In this document: positions 1-9,142 of the stretch, in pieces | Layout: each line of letters opens with the position of its first letter | Numbering within the stretch: position 1 is the first letter of the stretch | Source: Amphiplicatus sp046296195 | GTDB taxonomy: Bacteria; Pseudomonadota; Alphaproteobacteria; Caulobacterales; Parvularculaceae | Assembly: GCA_046296195.1 (NCBI GenBank) | Contig: JBKBLR010000008.1 | Location: 50,094 to 114,093 of the forward strand | Length of the DNA stretch: 64,000 nucleotides | Direction: 5' to 3' | Position numbers and translations under genes: made by a program | The notes under the pieces: model-generated | Databases searched by the model: none | What the model was told of the DNA's origin: nothing | The model's input: the letters and a program-made list of their open reading frames with translations, nothing else

Positions 1-644
<644 letters not shown>

Positions 645-1427
645 TCAGTTGCGGCTCGCCATATCGAACGGCTCCGCGGTCACCGGATAGCCAAGCCCCT
701 CGGGGATCGTCAAACAAAGCGCGCCGGCGCGCGTCTCCATCGCCGGCGTCACGGGCTCGATGCGCCGCCGGCGCGCGAAATCGACGACTTCCGCGGTCGA
801 ACGCGAAACGCCGAGAAGCTCGAGATTGCGGGCTGTCGGGAAGATGATCTTGCGCGCGCCCGAGGCGCGCGCGGCGAGCGCCGCCTGCGGCGCGAACCAG
901 ACCGCCTCCGTCGCTTCATCGCCGTCCTCGAGCACCTCCTGGCCGTCCGGAAAGGCCGCGGCGAAGAACAGCGTGTCGAAGCGCTTATGCAGCCCCGGCG
1001 GGGCGATCCAGTGCGCAAAGAGCGTCAGGAGGTCGGCGGCGATCGACAGGCCGTGGCGGCGCACGAGCGTCAGAAAAAGCGAGTCATCGCGCTCGACATT
1101 GGCGCGCCAGGGGCTCAGCGCCTTCACCTCATCCGCAGTCAGCAAAGCGCCGCCCGGCCCGCGCGCGAGCAACACTCCCGCCTCCTCGAACGCCTCGCGC
1201 ACCGCCGCGATCTGCGCCGCCGCGATCGCCGGGTCGGATGCAAGGCCGGTCGCAACCTCCGCCCACTGAGGATCGGCGTCGCCAGGATCAACGCGCCCGC
1301 CGGGGAATACGAGCGCGCCGCCCGCAAAGGACGAGCGCTCGGCCCGCGCGATCATCAGCGCCTCAAACTCAGGCCGGTCGCGCAAGAGGATGACCGTCGC
1401 CGCCGGGATCGGGGCGTCATGGCTCAT
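645..1427 (-). CDS. NUDIX hydrolase, NUDT19/RP2-like
   Basis: A 260-residue cytoplasmic protein. FPGGRVDPGD (about residues 41-50) and, after a longer-than-usual insert, REAFEEAGVLL give the NUDIX box RExxEExGx; the long insert resembles the NUDT19/NUDT7-like branch, some of whose members hydrolyse CoA derivatives. The frame is open further upstream, but ATG at 1425-1427 is preferred because it overlaps the stop of the upstream membrane-protein gene as ATGA (1424-1427), which suggests translational coupling. It is the last gene of the minus-strand run that begins at trmJ. The substrate cannot be read from the sequence. Confidence 0.85.
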   Translation of the reverse strand: MSHDAPIPAATVILLRDRPEFEALMIARAERSSFAGGALVFPGGRVDPGDADPQWAEVATGLASDPAIAAAQIAAVREAFEEAGVLLARGPGGALLTADEVKALSPWRANVERDDSLFLTLVRRHGLSIAADLLTLFAHWIAPPGLHKRFDTLFFAAAFPDGQEVLEDGDEATEAVWFAPQAALAARASGARKIIFPTARNLELLGVSRSTAEVVDFARRRRIEPVTPAMETRAGALCLTIPEGLGYPVTAEPFDMASRN

Positions 1428-1846
1428 AGGAACGACTTCTTCTCCGTAACCGGCGGACGGCCGCAGCGCGCGCCCGTCAGCCTGACCGCAAAATAGCCGC
1501 CGAGACCCGCCGCCGGCGCCGAAGCGATCACCATCCATAATGGATGCGGGAACGCGCTGAAATTGGTCATCGCAAAGAGGAGGATCGTCGCCGCCACGAT
1601 CCAGACCGCCGGCGCCCAGCGCCGCGCGATCAGCGAGGCGACGGCGCCGCCGCCGAACGCGCCGGCGAACCAGGCGATGACGACCGCCGCCTTGGCGCCG
1701 AAGGGAAGCGCGGCGATTGCGCCCGGCTTGGTCGGATCAAAGCCCGCCGGGATCGGGAACAGCATGTGCGAGACCCGCTCCGAAAGGAAGACTAGAAAAG
1801 CGCCGGCGATGACGCCGAAGAGGACCGCCAGTATGGATCGCAACAT
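1424..1846 (-). CDS. Small four-helix integral membrane protein, unknown function
   Basis: A 140-residue protein with four predicted hydrophobic helices (roughly residues 3-24, 50-72, 78-98 and 103-122) and a short polar, basic C-terminus. The N-terminus (MLRSILAVLFGVIAGAFLV) looks like an uncleaved first helix. I do not recognise a named family. It starts 4 bases after the TauE/SafE gene stop and overlaps the NUDIX start by 4 bases, so it is very probably co-transcribed and translationally coupled with both. Confidence 0.75.
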   Translation of the reverse strand: MLRSILAVLFGVIAGAFLVFLSERVSHMLFPIPAGFDPTKPGAIAALPFGAKAAVVIAWFAGAFGGGAVASLIARRWAPAVWIVAATILLFAMTNFSAFPHPLWMVIASAPAAGLGGYFAVRLTGARCGRPPVTEKKSFL

Positions 1847-1850
1847 TGTC

Positions 1851-2768
1851 TCAGACCCTATCGCTTTTCGCCGTCTTTCCTCCGCCCGCGAGCATCATTA
1901 GGGCCGCGAGAATGACGACGCCAGCGACAAGCCAGCGCAGGGCGTCGAGCGGCAGCTCCTTGACGATGAATGCGGCGACCAGCACCGCCGGCGCGCCGCC
2001 GAGCGCAAAGCCGAGCGCAAGGCGCGGATCGAACCGGCCGCGCGCGATGAACTGCAGCGATGAGGCCGGCATCAGGAAAGCGCATGCCCCCATCATGATC
2101 GGAAAGGCGCCGCGCGGATCCATGCCGAGAAGACTGAGCGCGATCAGCGAGGGCGCATAAAGCCCGACGCCGAGGGTCATCAGCGCGCCGAACAGGAAAT
2201 GGAGGCCGACCGCAGCCGCAAAGGCCGGCCCCTCGAGAGCCAGTGATGCGCCGCCGCCGGGAAGGAACCCGAGATTGCGCGCGATGAAAACGCCGGCCGC
2301 GATGAGAAGCGCGAGCCCCATGCCGATCCTGATCGCCCGCGCCGGCAGCCGGGATACGACGCGCGCGCCGATGAGCGCGCCGGCGACCGCCGCGCCGATG
2401 CATGCGATGAGAAGGCTGACGCTGACGTTCACGACGGCGATGAAGATGAGCGCCTGAACGACCGTCGGCAAAGCATGGCCGACATTGAGCGTGCCCGGAA
2501 TATTCTCGTCGTCTGTCAGCCTCAGGAACTTGATCGCCGCCGTCGTCGGCGCGAAGGTTCCAATGCCTAGCGTGTCGAAAAAGTTCGCGGCGGCGCCGAT
2601 GGCGAGGGCCGCAAGGTTCGTTCCTTCTTTCTTCGCCGTGGCCCGCAGATAGGCCGTCCAGCGCGCAATCAGCATGAGCGCGACGGCGACGAGCAAAGCC
2701 TGGTGGACGGGAACAGCCAAGGAGCTTGCTCGCTCTAGCGCTGACGCGCTTCCTCGGCGGCGATCCAT
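1851..2768 (-). CDS. TauE/SafE family anion permease
   Basis: About 305 residues with eight or so hydrophobic helices. The segment GAAANFFDTLGIGTFAPTTA and a second-half motif (GVGLYAPSLIALSLLGMDP) mark the two homologous halves of TauE/SafE (YfcA-type) permeases, which export sulfite, organosulfonates or related anions. The start is uncertain: ATG at 2766-2768 overlaps the end of the DUF885 gene by 34 bases and gives a polar N-terminal tail, while TTG at 2718-2720 would begin close to the first helix. Located mid-operon between a DUF885 lipoprotein and a small membrane protein; neighbours do not reveal the transported anion. Confidence 0.8.
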   Translation of the reverse strand: MDRRRGSASALERASSLAVPVHQALLVAVALMLIARWTAYLRATAKKEGTNLAALAIGAAANFFDTLGIGTFAPTTAAIKFLRLTDDENIPGTLNVGHALPTVVQALIFIAVVNVSVSLLIACIGAAVAGALIGARVVSRLPARAIRIGMGLALLIAAGVFIARNLGFLPGGGASLALEGPAFAAAVGLHFLFGALMTLGVGLYAPSLIALSLLGMDPRGAFPIMMGACAFLMPASSLQFIARGRFDPRLALGFALGGAPAVLVAAFIVKELPLDALRWLVAGVVILAALMMLAGGGKTAKSDRV

Positions 2769-4507
2769 GCCTCGACATGCGCCGTCATCGCCGCGAGCGG
2801 CACGGCGCCGTTCTCGAGGACCTTTTCATGAAACGCCTGAATATCAAATCGAGGCCCCAGGCGGCGGACGGCCTCAGACCTCAGGCGCATGATCTCGAGG
2901 CCGCCCGTGTCATAGGCGGTGAGCTGACCCGGCAGGGCGGCGATGCGATCGAGCAGGTTCTCCGCCGTTTCGTCGGTGAAGCGTCCGGACTCGATGACGA
3001 ACGCCTTCGCTTGTTCATTGGTCCAGCCGTAAAGATGAAGCCCCGGATCGACGACCATGCCGCGCGCCGGCCAGGCGCGGCGCAACATCGCGCCGTAGCC
3101 GGTCGCGTAGAGGCCCGCCTCCTCCGCGAGCATTTCGGCGTAGCGCGCCCATCCCTCGATATAGGCGGTCGATCCGAGAAGCCGCATGATCGGATGCAAC
3201 CCGTCGATCGACGCCGCGGTCGCGACCTGCAGATGATGACCGGGCCAGCCTTCGTGCACGGCGACGATCTCCGCCTCGCCCCGCGTTTGGTCGGCCCAGT
3301 CGTCGGTCGCAATGCGGTAGATGGCGGCCCCTTCACTCGCCGGCTTTGGTTCGTATCGGGACGACTGCCCCGTGCCCTTAAGACTCGCCGGATAAGGCTC
3401 CACGACCAAGTCCTGGGCCGGAAGCGCCGTGAACATGGGCCTCACCTTTTCCCGCGTGACCGGAACCAGCGCCTGCGTCCAGCTGATGAGGTCCTGTTCC
3501 GAAGCGAACAAATTCTCGCGCGCAGATTTGACGCGGGCGAGGATCTCAGTGAAATCCTCCGAGCCCGTCAGCGCGGCGCCGCGTTCGATCACCGCCTTGC
3601 GGTTCGCCTCGACCGTTTCCTTGCCGCGCGCGAAGGTCGCCTCGGCGCCGATCGACGCAGTGTGATAGGTGCGCAGCCACGCCTCATAGCAGGCGGGGCC
3701 GTTCGGGGTCGCGGCGAGCGACAGGCTGTCGCGCGCATCGGGAAGATAGTCGTCGCGCAGAAAATCGCGGTAGCGAACGATCGCCGGCATCATCTCGTCG
3801 GAGGCGAGCGTCTTTACGGCGTTCAGGAAATTTCCGTCGCCGGCGGCGCGCCGCGCAAAGGCGAGATAAGGCAGGCCGTCCGGACCAGCAGCGATAATGC
3901 GGTCAAGCTGTTCGATGACCCGGGCGACAACGCGCTTCGGCGCCGAGTAGCCGGCGGCGAGCCCGGCGCGCAGATTCGCCTCCTCCTGGGCGAGATAGCC
4001 CGGAAGGCGCCGCCAGCGCGCGAGGGCCTTCGCCCGATCAACCGTCGTCTCGACCGGCTGCGCTTCCGCAACCTGCATGAACGAGTTCTGCCAACCGCTC
4101 ATGTGATTGACATTTGACAGATGCGCCTCGCAGACGCGCAGGCCCTGCGAGGCGGCGATCGCCTCCCGCACCGTCCAGTAAGTCACCCAGTCGGCCCGGG
4201 CCGCCAGGGTCACGGGATCGATCGCTGCAAGCGACGCGGCGAGCCGATCCTCGACGGCGCGGAAGTTTGCAAGAGCGCGCGGCGAGTTCTTCTCCATCGC
4301 CGCATCGTCCGCCTCAATGACGTCGGAGGCGCCGGCGTAAACGACGGAGAAAGGGGTAAGCTCGGTGATCGCCGCGAGATACTCGTCCGCAATCGCCCGC
4401 ACGCGCTCGCCGGAGTCTGGGACCGGCTCGCCGCCGCCGCCGCACGCTTCGATCAGAAGCGCCGCGAGCGCAAGCGTCGCCGGTCTCAGCATCGCCGCTG
4501 TCATCAT
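2735..4507 (-). CDS. DUF885 family lipoprotein, probable zinc peptidase
   Basis: 590 residues. A hydrophobic leader ends in a lipobox-like IEAC, giving lipidated Cys22 (Glu at -2 is atypical), followed by a Gly-rich linker, so it is probably anchored in the envelope. The DUF885 hallmark HEGWPGHH is at residues 418-425 (His418, Glu419, His424, His425), followed by AYIEGWARYAE with Glu451; this HExxxPGHH...EGWA arrangement is the presumed metal site of the family. Members are annotated as metallo-peptidases or hydrolases, mostly by homology. GGAG stands just upstream of the ATG. It follows the yhhQ-like gene by 7 bases. Confidence 0.85.
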   Translation of the reverse strand: MMTAAMLRPATLALAALLIEACGGGGEPVPDSGERVRAIADEYLAAITELTPFSVVYAGASDVIEADDAAMEKNSPRALANFRAVEDRLAASLAAIDPVTLAARADWVTYWTVREAIAASQGLRVCEAHLSNVNHMSGWQNSFMQVAEAQPVETTVDRAKALARWRRLPGYLAQEEANLRAGLAAGYSAPKRVVARVIEQLDRIIAAGPDGLPYLAFARRAAGDGNFLNAVKTLASDEMMPAIVRYRDFLRDDYLPDARDSLSLAATPNGPACYEAWLRTYHTASIGAEATFARGKETVEANRKAVIERGAALTGSEDFTEILARVKSARENLFASEQDLISWTQALVPVTREKVRPMFTALPAQDLVVEPYPASLKGTGQSSRYEPKPASEGAAIYRIATDDWADQTRGEAEIVAVHEGWPGHHLQVATAASIDGLHPIMRLLGSTAYIEGWARYAEMLAEEAGLYATGYGAMLRRAWPARGMVVDPGLHLYGWTNEQAKAFVIESGRFTDETAENLLDRIAALPGQLTAYDTGGLEIMRLRSEAVRRLGPRFDIQAFHEKVLENGAVPLAAMTAHVEAWIAAEEARQR

Positions 4508-4514
4508 TCGCTCC

Positions 4515-5249
4515 TCACTGCTTCAGGCTGAACGGGGTGAAATCCGTTTCCCTGTCATAGACGTCGACTCCCTCCGCGCGCTTCATCCACCCGACCACGC
4601 GATAGGTGACGGGCACCAGCAGGGTCTCCCACCCGACCTGAAGGAGATAATTCGTCGCCATCACGGTCAGGATCAGGTCCGGCGTCCACACGCCGGCGAA
4701 GGCGAGCGGGTAGAAGATGAGCTTGTCCACCCCCTGCCCCGCTGCAGTCGACGCGATCATCCGTAACCAGAGATTCCGTCCCTCGGAGGCGACCTTCATG
4801 CGGGCGAGCACATAGGCGTTCACGAACTCGCCCGCCCAGATCGCAAGGCAGGAGGCGGCGACGATGCGCGGCGCCTGCGCGAAATTGAGCGCAAAGGCTT
4901 CCTGCCGGGATATCCCGCCGAGGTCGACATTCCAGGCTGGCGACGAAGGAATCCAGGTGACGAAGGCCGCCATGCCCGCCGCAAAGGCCGCCGCCGCAAC
5001 GCTCGCCCAGAAGACGCGCCGGGCCCGGGCGTAGCCATAGACTTCGGTCAGGACGTCGCCGGCGATGTAAGAGAAGGGAAAGAAGAGGACGCCGGCGCCG
5101 AAGGAGAGCCCGGCGACTTCGGCGACCTTGCCGGCGCCGATGATGTTCGAGCAGACGAGGACGACGCAGGACGCCGCCATGACAAATTCGAAGTAACGGA
5201 AGCGATGCGCCGACAGGGCGTCGGCGCGCGCGATCTTTTCGAGGCTCAT
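4515..5249 (-). CDS. yhhQ: Queuosine-precursor (preQ0/preQ1) transporter, YhhQ family
   Basis: 244 residues with about six membrane helices. Family motifs are clear: NIIG in the first helix, FPFSYIAGDVLTEVYGY, and GVDKLIFYPLAF near the C-terminus. YhhQ proteins import 7-deazaguanine precursors used by Tgt to make queuosine in tRNA; no tgt or queC/D/E/F gene lies in this window. The ATG overlaps the stop of the upstream amidohydrolase as ATGA (5246-5249). It sits in the same run as trmJ, another tRNA-modification gene, though the amidohydrolase separates them. Confidence 0.9.
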   Translation of the reverse strand: MSLEKIARADALSAHRFRYFEFVMAASCVVLVCSNIIGAGKVAEVAGLSFGAGVLFFPFSYIAGDVLTEVYGYARARRVFWASVAAAAFAAGMAAFVTWIPSSPAWNVDLGGISRQEAFALNFAQAPRIVAASCLAIWAGEFVNAYVLARMKVASEGRNLWLRMIASTAAGQGVDKLIFYPLAFAGVWTPDLILTVMATNYLLQVGWETLLVPVTYRVVGWMKRAEGVDVYDRETDFTPFSLKQ

Positions 5250-6934
5250 TCAGCCTTCCCGCCCCTCCAGCCGGGCCCGCGGACGACACGGCCTGCCTTC
5301 GCCCCGGTGTGCGCGCCGCCCGAGACCGTCAGGACGCCGTTGACGAAGACGGCGTCCGCGCCCCGGGCGAGCTGATGCGGCCTGTCATAGGTCGCCACAT
5401 CGCCGATCGTCGCCGCATCGAAGACGACGATGTCGGCAAAGTGTCCCGGAACGATCCGGCCGCGCTCTTTGAGGCGGAGGCTGTCCGCCGAAAGGCTCGT
5501 CAGCCGGCGGATCGCCTCCTCAAGCGGAATGACCTTTTCCTCACGGACATATTTGCCAAGGAGGCGCGCAAAAGTTCCATAGGCGCGCGGATGGGCGTTC
5601 GATTTCAGAAAGACGCCTGCAGGAGAATAGGCCCCTTCATCGGATCCGAACATCACATGCGGCCAGGCGATGTTTCGCCGGATATTGTCTTCCGACATCA
5701 GGAAATACGCCGTGTCGACGCGGCTGTCGTCCTCGATGACGAGGTCGATGATGGCATCCTCGGGGCTCGTCCCGCGCATCTTCGCGACTTCAGCGAGCGT
5801 TTTTCCGGTCAGAGGCTTCAGCACCGGGTTCTTGAACCCGATCAGCAGAACATTTTCGGGCCCGCCGGCGAGCTCATAGAGATTCTCCCAACCCTTCGCC
5901 GGCGCGCGCATCTCGCGGACGACGCGGCGGCGGATCTTCGGATCCTTGAGCCGTGCGACCCAAGCGTCATGTCCGCCCTCCTGCACCCAGGGCGGCATCG
6001 CCGCGTAAAGCCCGGTTGCGCCGGCAGTGTAGGTGTAAATGTTCGCCGTGATGTCGACGCCCGAAGCTCGCGCTGCATCGAGTTTTGCAAGGCCGGCTTC
6101 CGACTTGCTCCAGTTGGCCTTGCCGGCGGGTTTCAGATGATAGATCTGCGCGCGCGTGTTCGCGGCCTTCGCGATGGCGATCGTCTCGTCGATCGCCTCA
6201 AGATAGCGGTCGCCTTCCGAGCGCATATGCGCGATGTAGCCGCCGCCGAATTCCGCCGCCGCTTTCGCCAAGGCGATCAGTTCATCGGTCCCGGCGTAGA
6301 AAGCGGGGGCGTAGATAAGCGAGGCGCCGACGCCGAGCGCGCCCTCGCGCATGGCTTCGCGCACGAGGTCCTGCATGCGCGCCAGTTCCTGCGCGTCCGG
6401 CGCGCGATCTTGATAGCCGAGTTCGTGGATGCGGACCGTCGTCGCGCCGACGAAGGAGGCTACGTTCGGCGAGACGCCGCGGCGCTCGAGATGGTCGAGA
6501 TAATCGCCGAGGCTCGTCCAAGGGATGTCGAACTTGATGTCGCCCTGCTGCTTGAGGCTTTCAGCGCGCATCGCTTGGTTCAGCGGGCCCATCGACCAGC
6601 CCTCGCCGAAGACCTCCAGCGTCACGCCCTGAATGAGGTCGCTTTCGCCACGCCCGTCCTCGATCAGCGTCTCGGTGGCCCAGCTCAGAACATTGATGAA
6701 GCCCGGCGCGACAGCTTTCCCGGTCGCGTCGATGACGAGCGACGCCCTCGCCTTGCCAAGATCGCCGACAGCCGCGATGCGGTCGCCGTCGATGGCGACA
6801 TCGGCGAGGACGCCCGCCGAGCCGGTTCCGTCATAAACCGTCCCGCCGCGGATCAGGGCGTCATAGGAGGGGCCGCTCGCACAGGCGGCGAGCGCGAGCG
6901 CGATCAGGATGAACGCGGAAAATCGGAAATGCAT
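5246..6934 (-). CDS. N-acyl-D-amino-acid deacylase-like amidohydrolase lipoprotein with altered metal site
   Basis: 562 residues. A lipoprotein signal ends LALAAC (Cys18). The rest follows the D-aminoacylase / dihydroorotase-like fold: small beta-sandwich (DALIRGGTVYDG), TIM barrel, and a closing sandwich (RIVPGHFADIVVFD). In D-aminoacylases PGFID is followed by an HxH metal pair; here it reads PGFINVLSW, with Leu83 and Trp85 in those places. His236 (AHMRSE), His266 (IYHLK) and Asp432 (FGSDEG) are kept, and Glu111 lies near where the bridging Cys normally falls. It could be a mononuclear enzyme or a divergent subgroup. It overlaps yhhQ by 4 bases and lies 50 bases after trmJ. Confidence 0.8.
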   Translation of the reverse strand: MHFRFSAFILIALALAACASGPSYDALIRGGTVYDGTGSAGVLADVAIDGDRIAAVGDLGKARASLVIDATGKAVAPGFINVLSWATETLIEDGRGESDLIQGVTLEVFGEGWSMGPLNQAMRAESLKQQGDIKFDIPWTSLGDYLDHLERRGVSPNVASFVGATTVRIHELGYQDRAPDAQELARMQDLVREAMREGALGVGASLIYAPAFYAGTDELIALAKAAAEFGGGYIAHMRSEGDRYLEAIDETIAIAKAANTRAQIYHLKPAGKANWSKSEAGLAKLDAARASGVDITANIYTYTAGATGLYAAMPPWVQEGGHDAWVARLKDPKIRRRVVREMRAPAKGWENLYELAGGPENVLLIGFKNPVLKPLTGKTLAEVAKMRGTSPEDAIIDLVIEDDSRVDTAYFLMSEDNIRRNIAWPHVMFGSDEGAYSPAGVFLKSNAHPRAYGTFARLLGKYVREEKVIPLEEAIRRLTSLSADSLRLKERGRIVPGHFADIVVFDAATIGDVATYDRPHQLARGADAVFVNGVLTVSGGAHTGAKAGRVVRGPGWRGGKAE

Positions 6935-6984
6935 GAGGGAGCCCCGTCTGTCCGGCGAAGACTAGACCGCTTCGCCGGCCGAAG

Positions 6985-7785
6985 TCAGTCCTTGGGGCGC
7001 CGATCCGTCAGCGCCTTAATGACGCCGCGCAGGGTCCGCACTTCGCCCTCGGTGAGGCCGGCGCGGGTGAGCGCGGCGCGGAGCTTGCGCTGCTGGATCG
7101 GGCGCTTTTCTTCCGGATAGAAATAGCGCTGGCGGTCGAGCTCGGCGAAAAGGTGCTCCATCAGCCCCTCGAACTCGGCCTTCGCCGCCGGCGTCGCCGC
7201 ATCGAGATCCGACGGCGGCGGCGCATAATCCGCCGCCTTCGCCCATTCATAGGCGAAAACGCAGGCGGCCTGCGCAAGGTTCAAGGACGGGAACGCCGGA
7301 TTGACCGGGATCGATATGATGACGTCAGCGCGCATCACGTCGTCATTCGACAGGCCCGTGCGTTCAGGACCGAGCAGCAGCGCGCAAGGCTCGCCGCGAT
7401 CGACACGGGCTTTCATTGCGCGTGCGGCGTCCTCCGGCGTCAGGACGGGAATGAGCGACTCGCGCGGGCGCGCTGTCATTGCCGCGACGAAACGCGCCGT
7501 GGCGAGCGCCTCGGCGGTCGAGCCGTCGATGCTCGCAGCCTCGACGACCCGGCTCGCGCCGGACGCCATCGCAACCGCTTTCTCATTTGGCCAGCCATCG
7601 CGCGGTTTGACGAGGCGAAGGTCGGTGAGCCCGAAATTCAGCATCACCCGCGCGACGGCGCCGACATTTTCGCCGAGCTGCGGCTCGACAAGAACGATCG
7701 ACGGCGCCGGCCTGTCGACATGAGCGCCGAGGCCGGGCCGGAGTTTGGGATGGGGCGCGGTCATGGCCTCGGCTCTATCGCGCAT
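6985..7785 (-). CDS. trmJ: tRNA (cytidine/uridine-2'-O)-methyltransferase TrmJ
   Basis: 266 residues of SPOUT methyltransferase. Motifs: ENVGAVARVMLNFG near the N-terminus, LLLGPERTGL, and SLNLAQAACVFAYEW forming the knotted SAM site; a helical C-terminal extension (FYPEEKRPIQQRKLR onward) is typical of TrmJ, which methylates the ribose of residue 32 in the tRNA anticodon loop. Either ATG 7783-7785 or ATG 7762-7764 could start it; the second keeps the whole SPOUT domain and has GAGG two bases upstream, the first has no ribosome-binding site. It is the promoter-proximal gene of the seven-gene minus-strand run and is divergent from icd. Confidence 0.9.
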   Translation of the reverse strand: MRDRAEAMTAPHPKLRPGLGAHVDRPAPSIVLVEPQLGENVGAVARVMLNFGLTDLRLVKPRDGWPNEKAVAMASGASRVVEAASIDGSTAEALATARFVAAMTARPRESLIPVLTPEDAARAMKARVDRGEPCALLLGPERTGLSNDDVMRADVIISIPVNPAFPSLNLAQAACVFAYEWAKAADYAPPPSDLDAATPAAKAEFEGLMEHLFAELDRQRYFYPEEKRPIQQRKLRAALTRAGLTEGEVRTLRGVIKALTDRRPKD

Positions 7786-7890
7786 GGCCAGCCCGCGGCA
7801 ACGACGGACGCCTCGCCTTTGCGCCCTTGGCCGAGGGTGCTATAGGGCCTCGCGCGCGCCGTCGCCCGCCCGTTGCCCGAGGTCTTTTTC

Positions 7891-9108
7891 ATGAAGAAAA
7901 TCAAGGTCGTAAACCCTGTCGTCGACATGGACGGCGATGAGATGACGCGGATCATCTGGCAGATGATCAAGGACAAGTTCATCTATCCCTATCTCGACAT
8001 CGACCTCAAATATTTCGACCTCGGGATCGAGGAACGCGACCGGACGAACGATCAGGTCACGATCGATTCGGCCGAGGCGACGAAGAAATACGGCGTCGCC
8101 GTCAAATGCGCGACGATCACGCCCGACGAAGCGCGGGTGAAGGAATTCAACCTAAAGGAGATGTGGAAGTCGCCGAACGGCACCATCCGCAACATCCTCG
8201 GCGGCGTCGTCTTCCGTGAACCGATCATCATCTCAAACGTGCCGAGACTCGTCCCCGGCTGGACGCAGCCGATCGTCATCGGCCGTCACGCCTTCGGCGA
8301 TCAGTATCGCGCGACCGACATGCTCTTCCCCGGCAAGGGGCGCCTGACGATGAAATGGGAAGGCGACAACGGCGAGGTGATCGAGCGCGAGGTGTTCAAG
8401 GCGCCGTCCGCCGGCGTCTATATGGGGATGTACAATCTCGACGATTCGATCCGCGATTTCGCGCGCGCCTGCTTCAACTACGCGCTTGCAAGAAAATACC
8501 CGATCTATCTGTCGACCAAGAACACCATTCTCAAGAAATATGACGGCCGCTTCAAGGACATCTTCCAGGAGCTCTGGGACACGGAGTTCAAAGAGAAATT
8601 CGCGCCGTTCAAGGGGACCTACGAGCATCGCCTGATCGACGACATGGTCGCCTCGTGCCTCAAATGGTCGGGCGGCTATGTGTGGGCGTGCAAGAACTAC
8701 GACGGCGACGTCCAGTCCGACACCGTCGCGCAGGGCTTCGGCTCGCTCGGTCTGATGACCTCGGTTCTCCTGACGCCGGACGGCAAAACCATGGAAGCCG
8801 AAGCCGCCCACGGCACGGTCACGCGGCATTACCGACAGCATCAGAGAGGCGAGGAGACCTCGACAAACCCCATCGCCTCGATCTTCGCCTGGACGCGCGG
8901 CCTCGCCCACCGGGCCAAGCTCGACGGCACGCCAGAACTCGCGCATTTCGCCGAGACGCTCGAGAAAACGGTCATCCGCACGGTCGAAAAAGGTTACATG
9001 ACGAAAGACCTGTCGGTCCTCATCGGCGCCGAACAGAAATGGATGACGACGACGAAATTCCTCGACAAGATCGACGAGCATTTCCAAGCGGCGATGGCGG
9101 CGGGCTGA
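7891..9108 (+). CDS. icd: NADP-dependent isocitrate dehydrogenase
   Basis: 405 residues; oxidative decarboxylation of isocitrate to 2-oxoglutarate in the TCA cycle. The sequence is the eukaryote-like homodimeric type common in alphaproteobacteria: VVDMDGDEMTRIIW at the start, IRNILGG, RHAFGDQYRATD, GDVQSDTVAQGFGSLG and AEAAHGTVTRH around the substrate and cofactor site. ATG at 7891 is chosen because GAGG (7879-7882) precedes it by 8 bases; an in-frame TTG at 7873 would add six residues without support. Its product 2-oxoglutarate is also the co-substrate expected for the neighbouring oxygenase-domain protein and the product of the glutamate dehydrogenase at 35304. Confidence 0.97.
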   Translation: MKKIKVVNPVVDMDGDEMTRIIWQMIKDKFIYPYLDIDLKYFDLGIEERDRTNDQVTIDSAEATKKYGVAVKCATITPDEARVKEFNLKEMWKSPNGTIRNILGGVVFREPIIISNVPRLVPGWTQPIVIGRHAFGDQYRATDMLFPGKGRLTMKWEGDNGEVIEREVFKAPSAGVYMGMYNLDDSIRDFARACFNYALARKYPIYLSTKNTILKKYDGRFKDIFQELWDTEFKEKFAPFKGTYEHRLIDDMVASCLKWSGGYVWACKNYDGDVQSDTVAQGFGSLGLMTSVLLTPDGKTMEAEAAHGTVTRHYRQHQRGEETSTNPIASIFAWTRGLAHRAKLDGTPELAHFAETLEKTVIRTVEKGYMTKDLSVLIGAEQKWMTTTKFLDKIDEHFQAAMAAG

Positions 9109-9142
9109 CGGCGCTCCGCCCCTCCTGACGGCGGGAACGGAC

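Noticed and set aside
5309..7120. A 603-codon plus-strand frame across the amidohydrolase gene
   Set aside because: It crosses two real minus-strand gene ends and has no domain signals.
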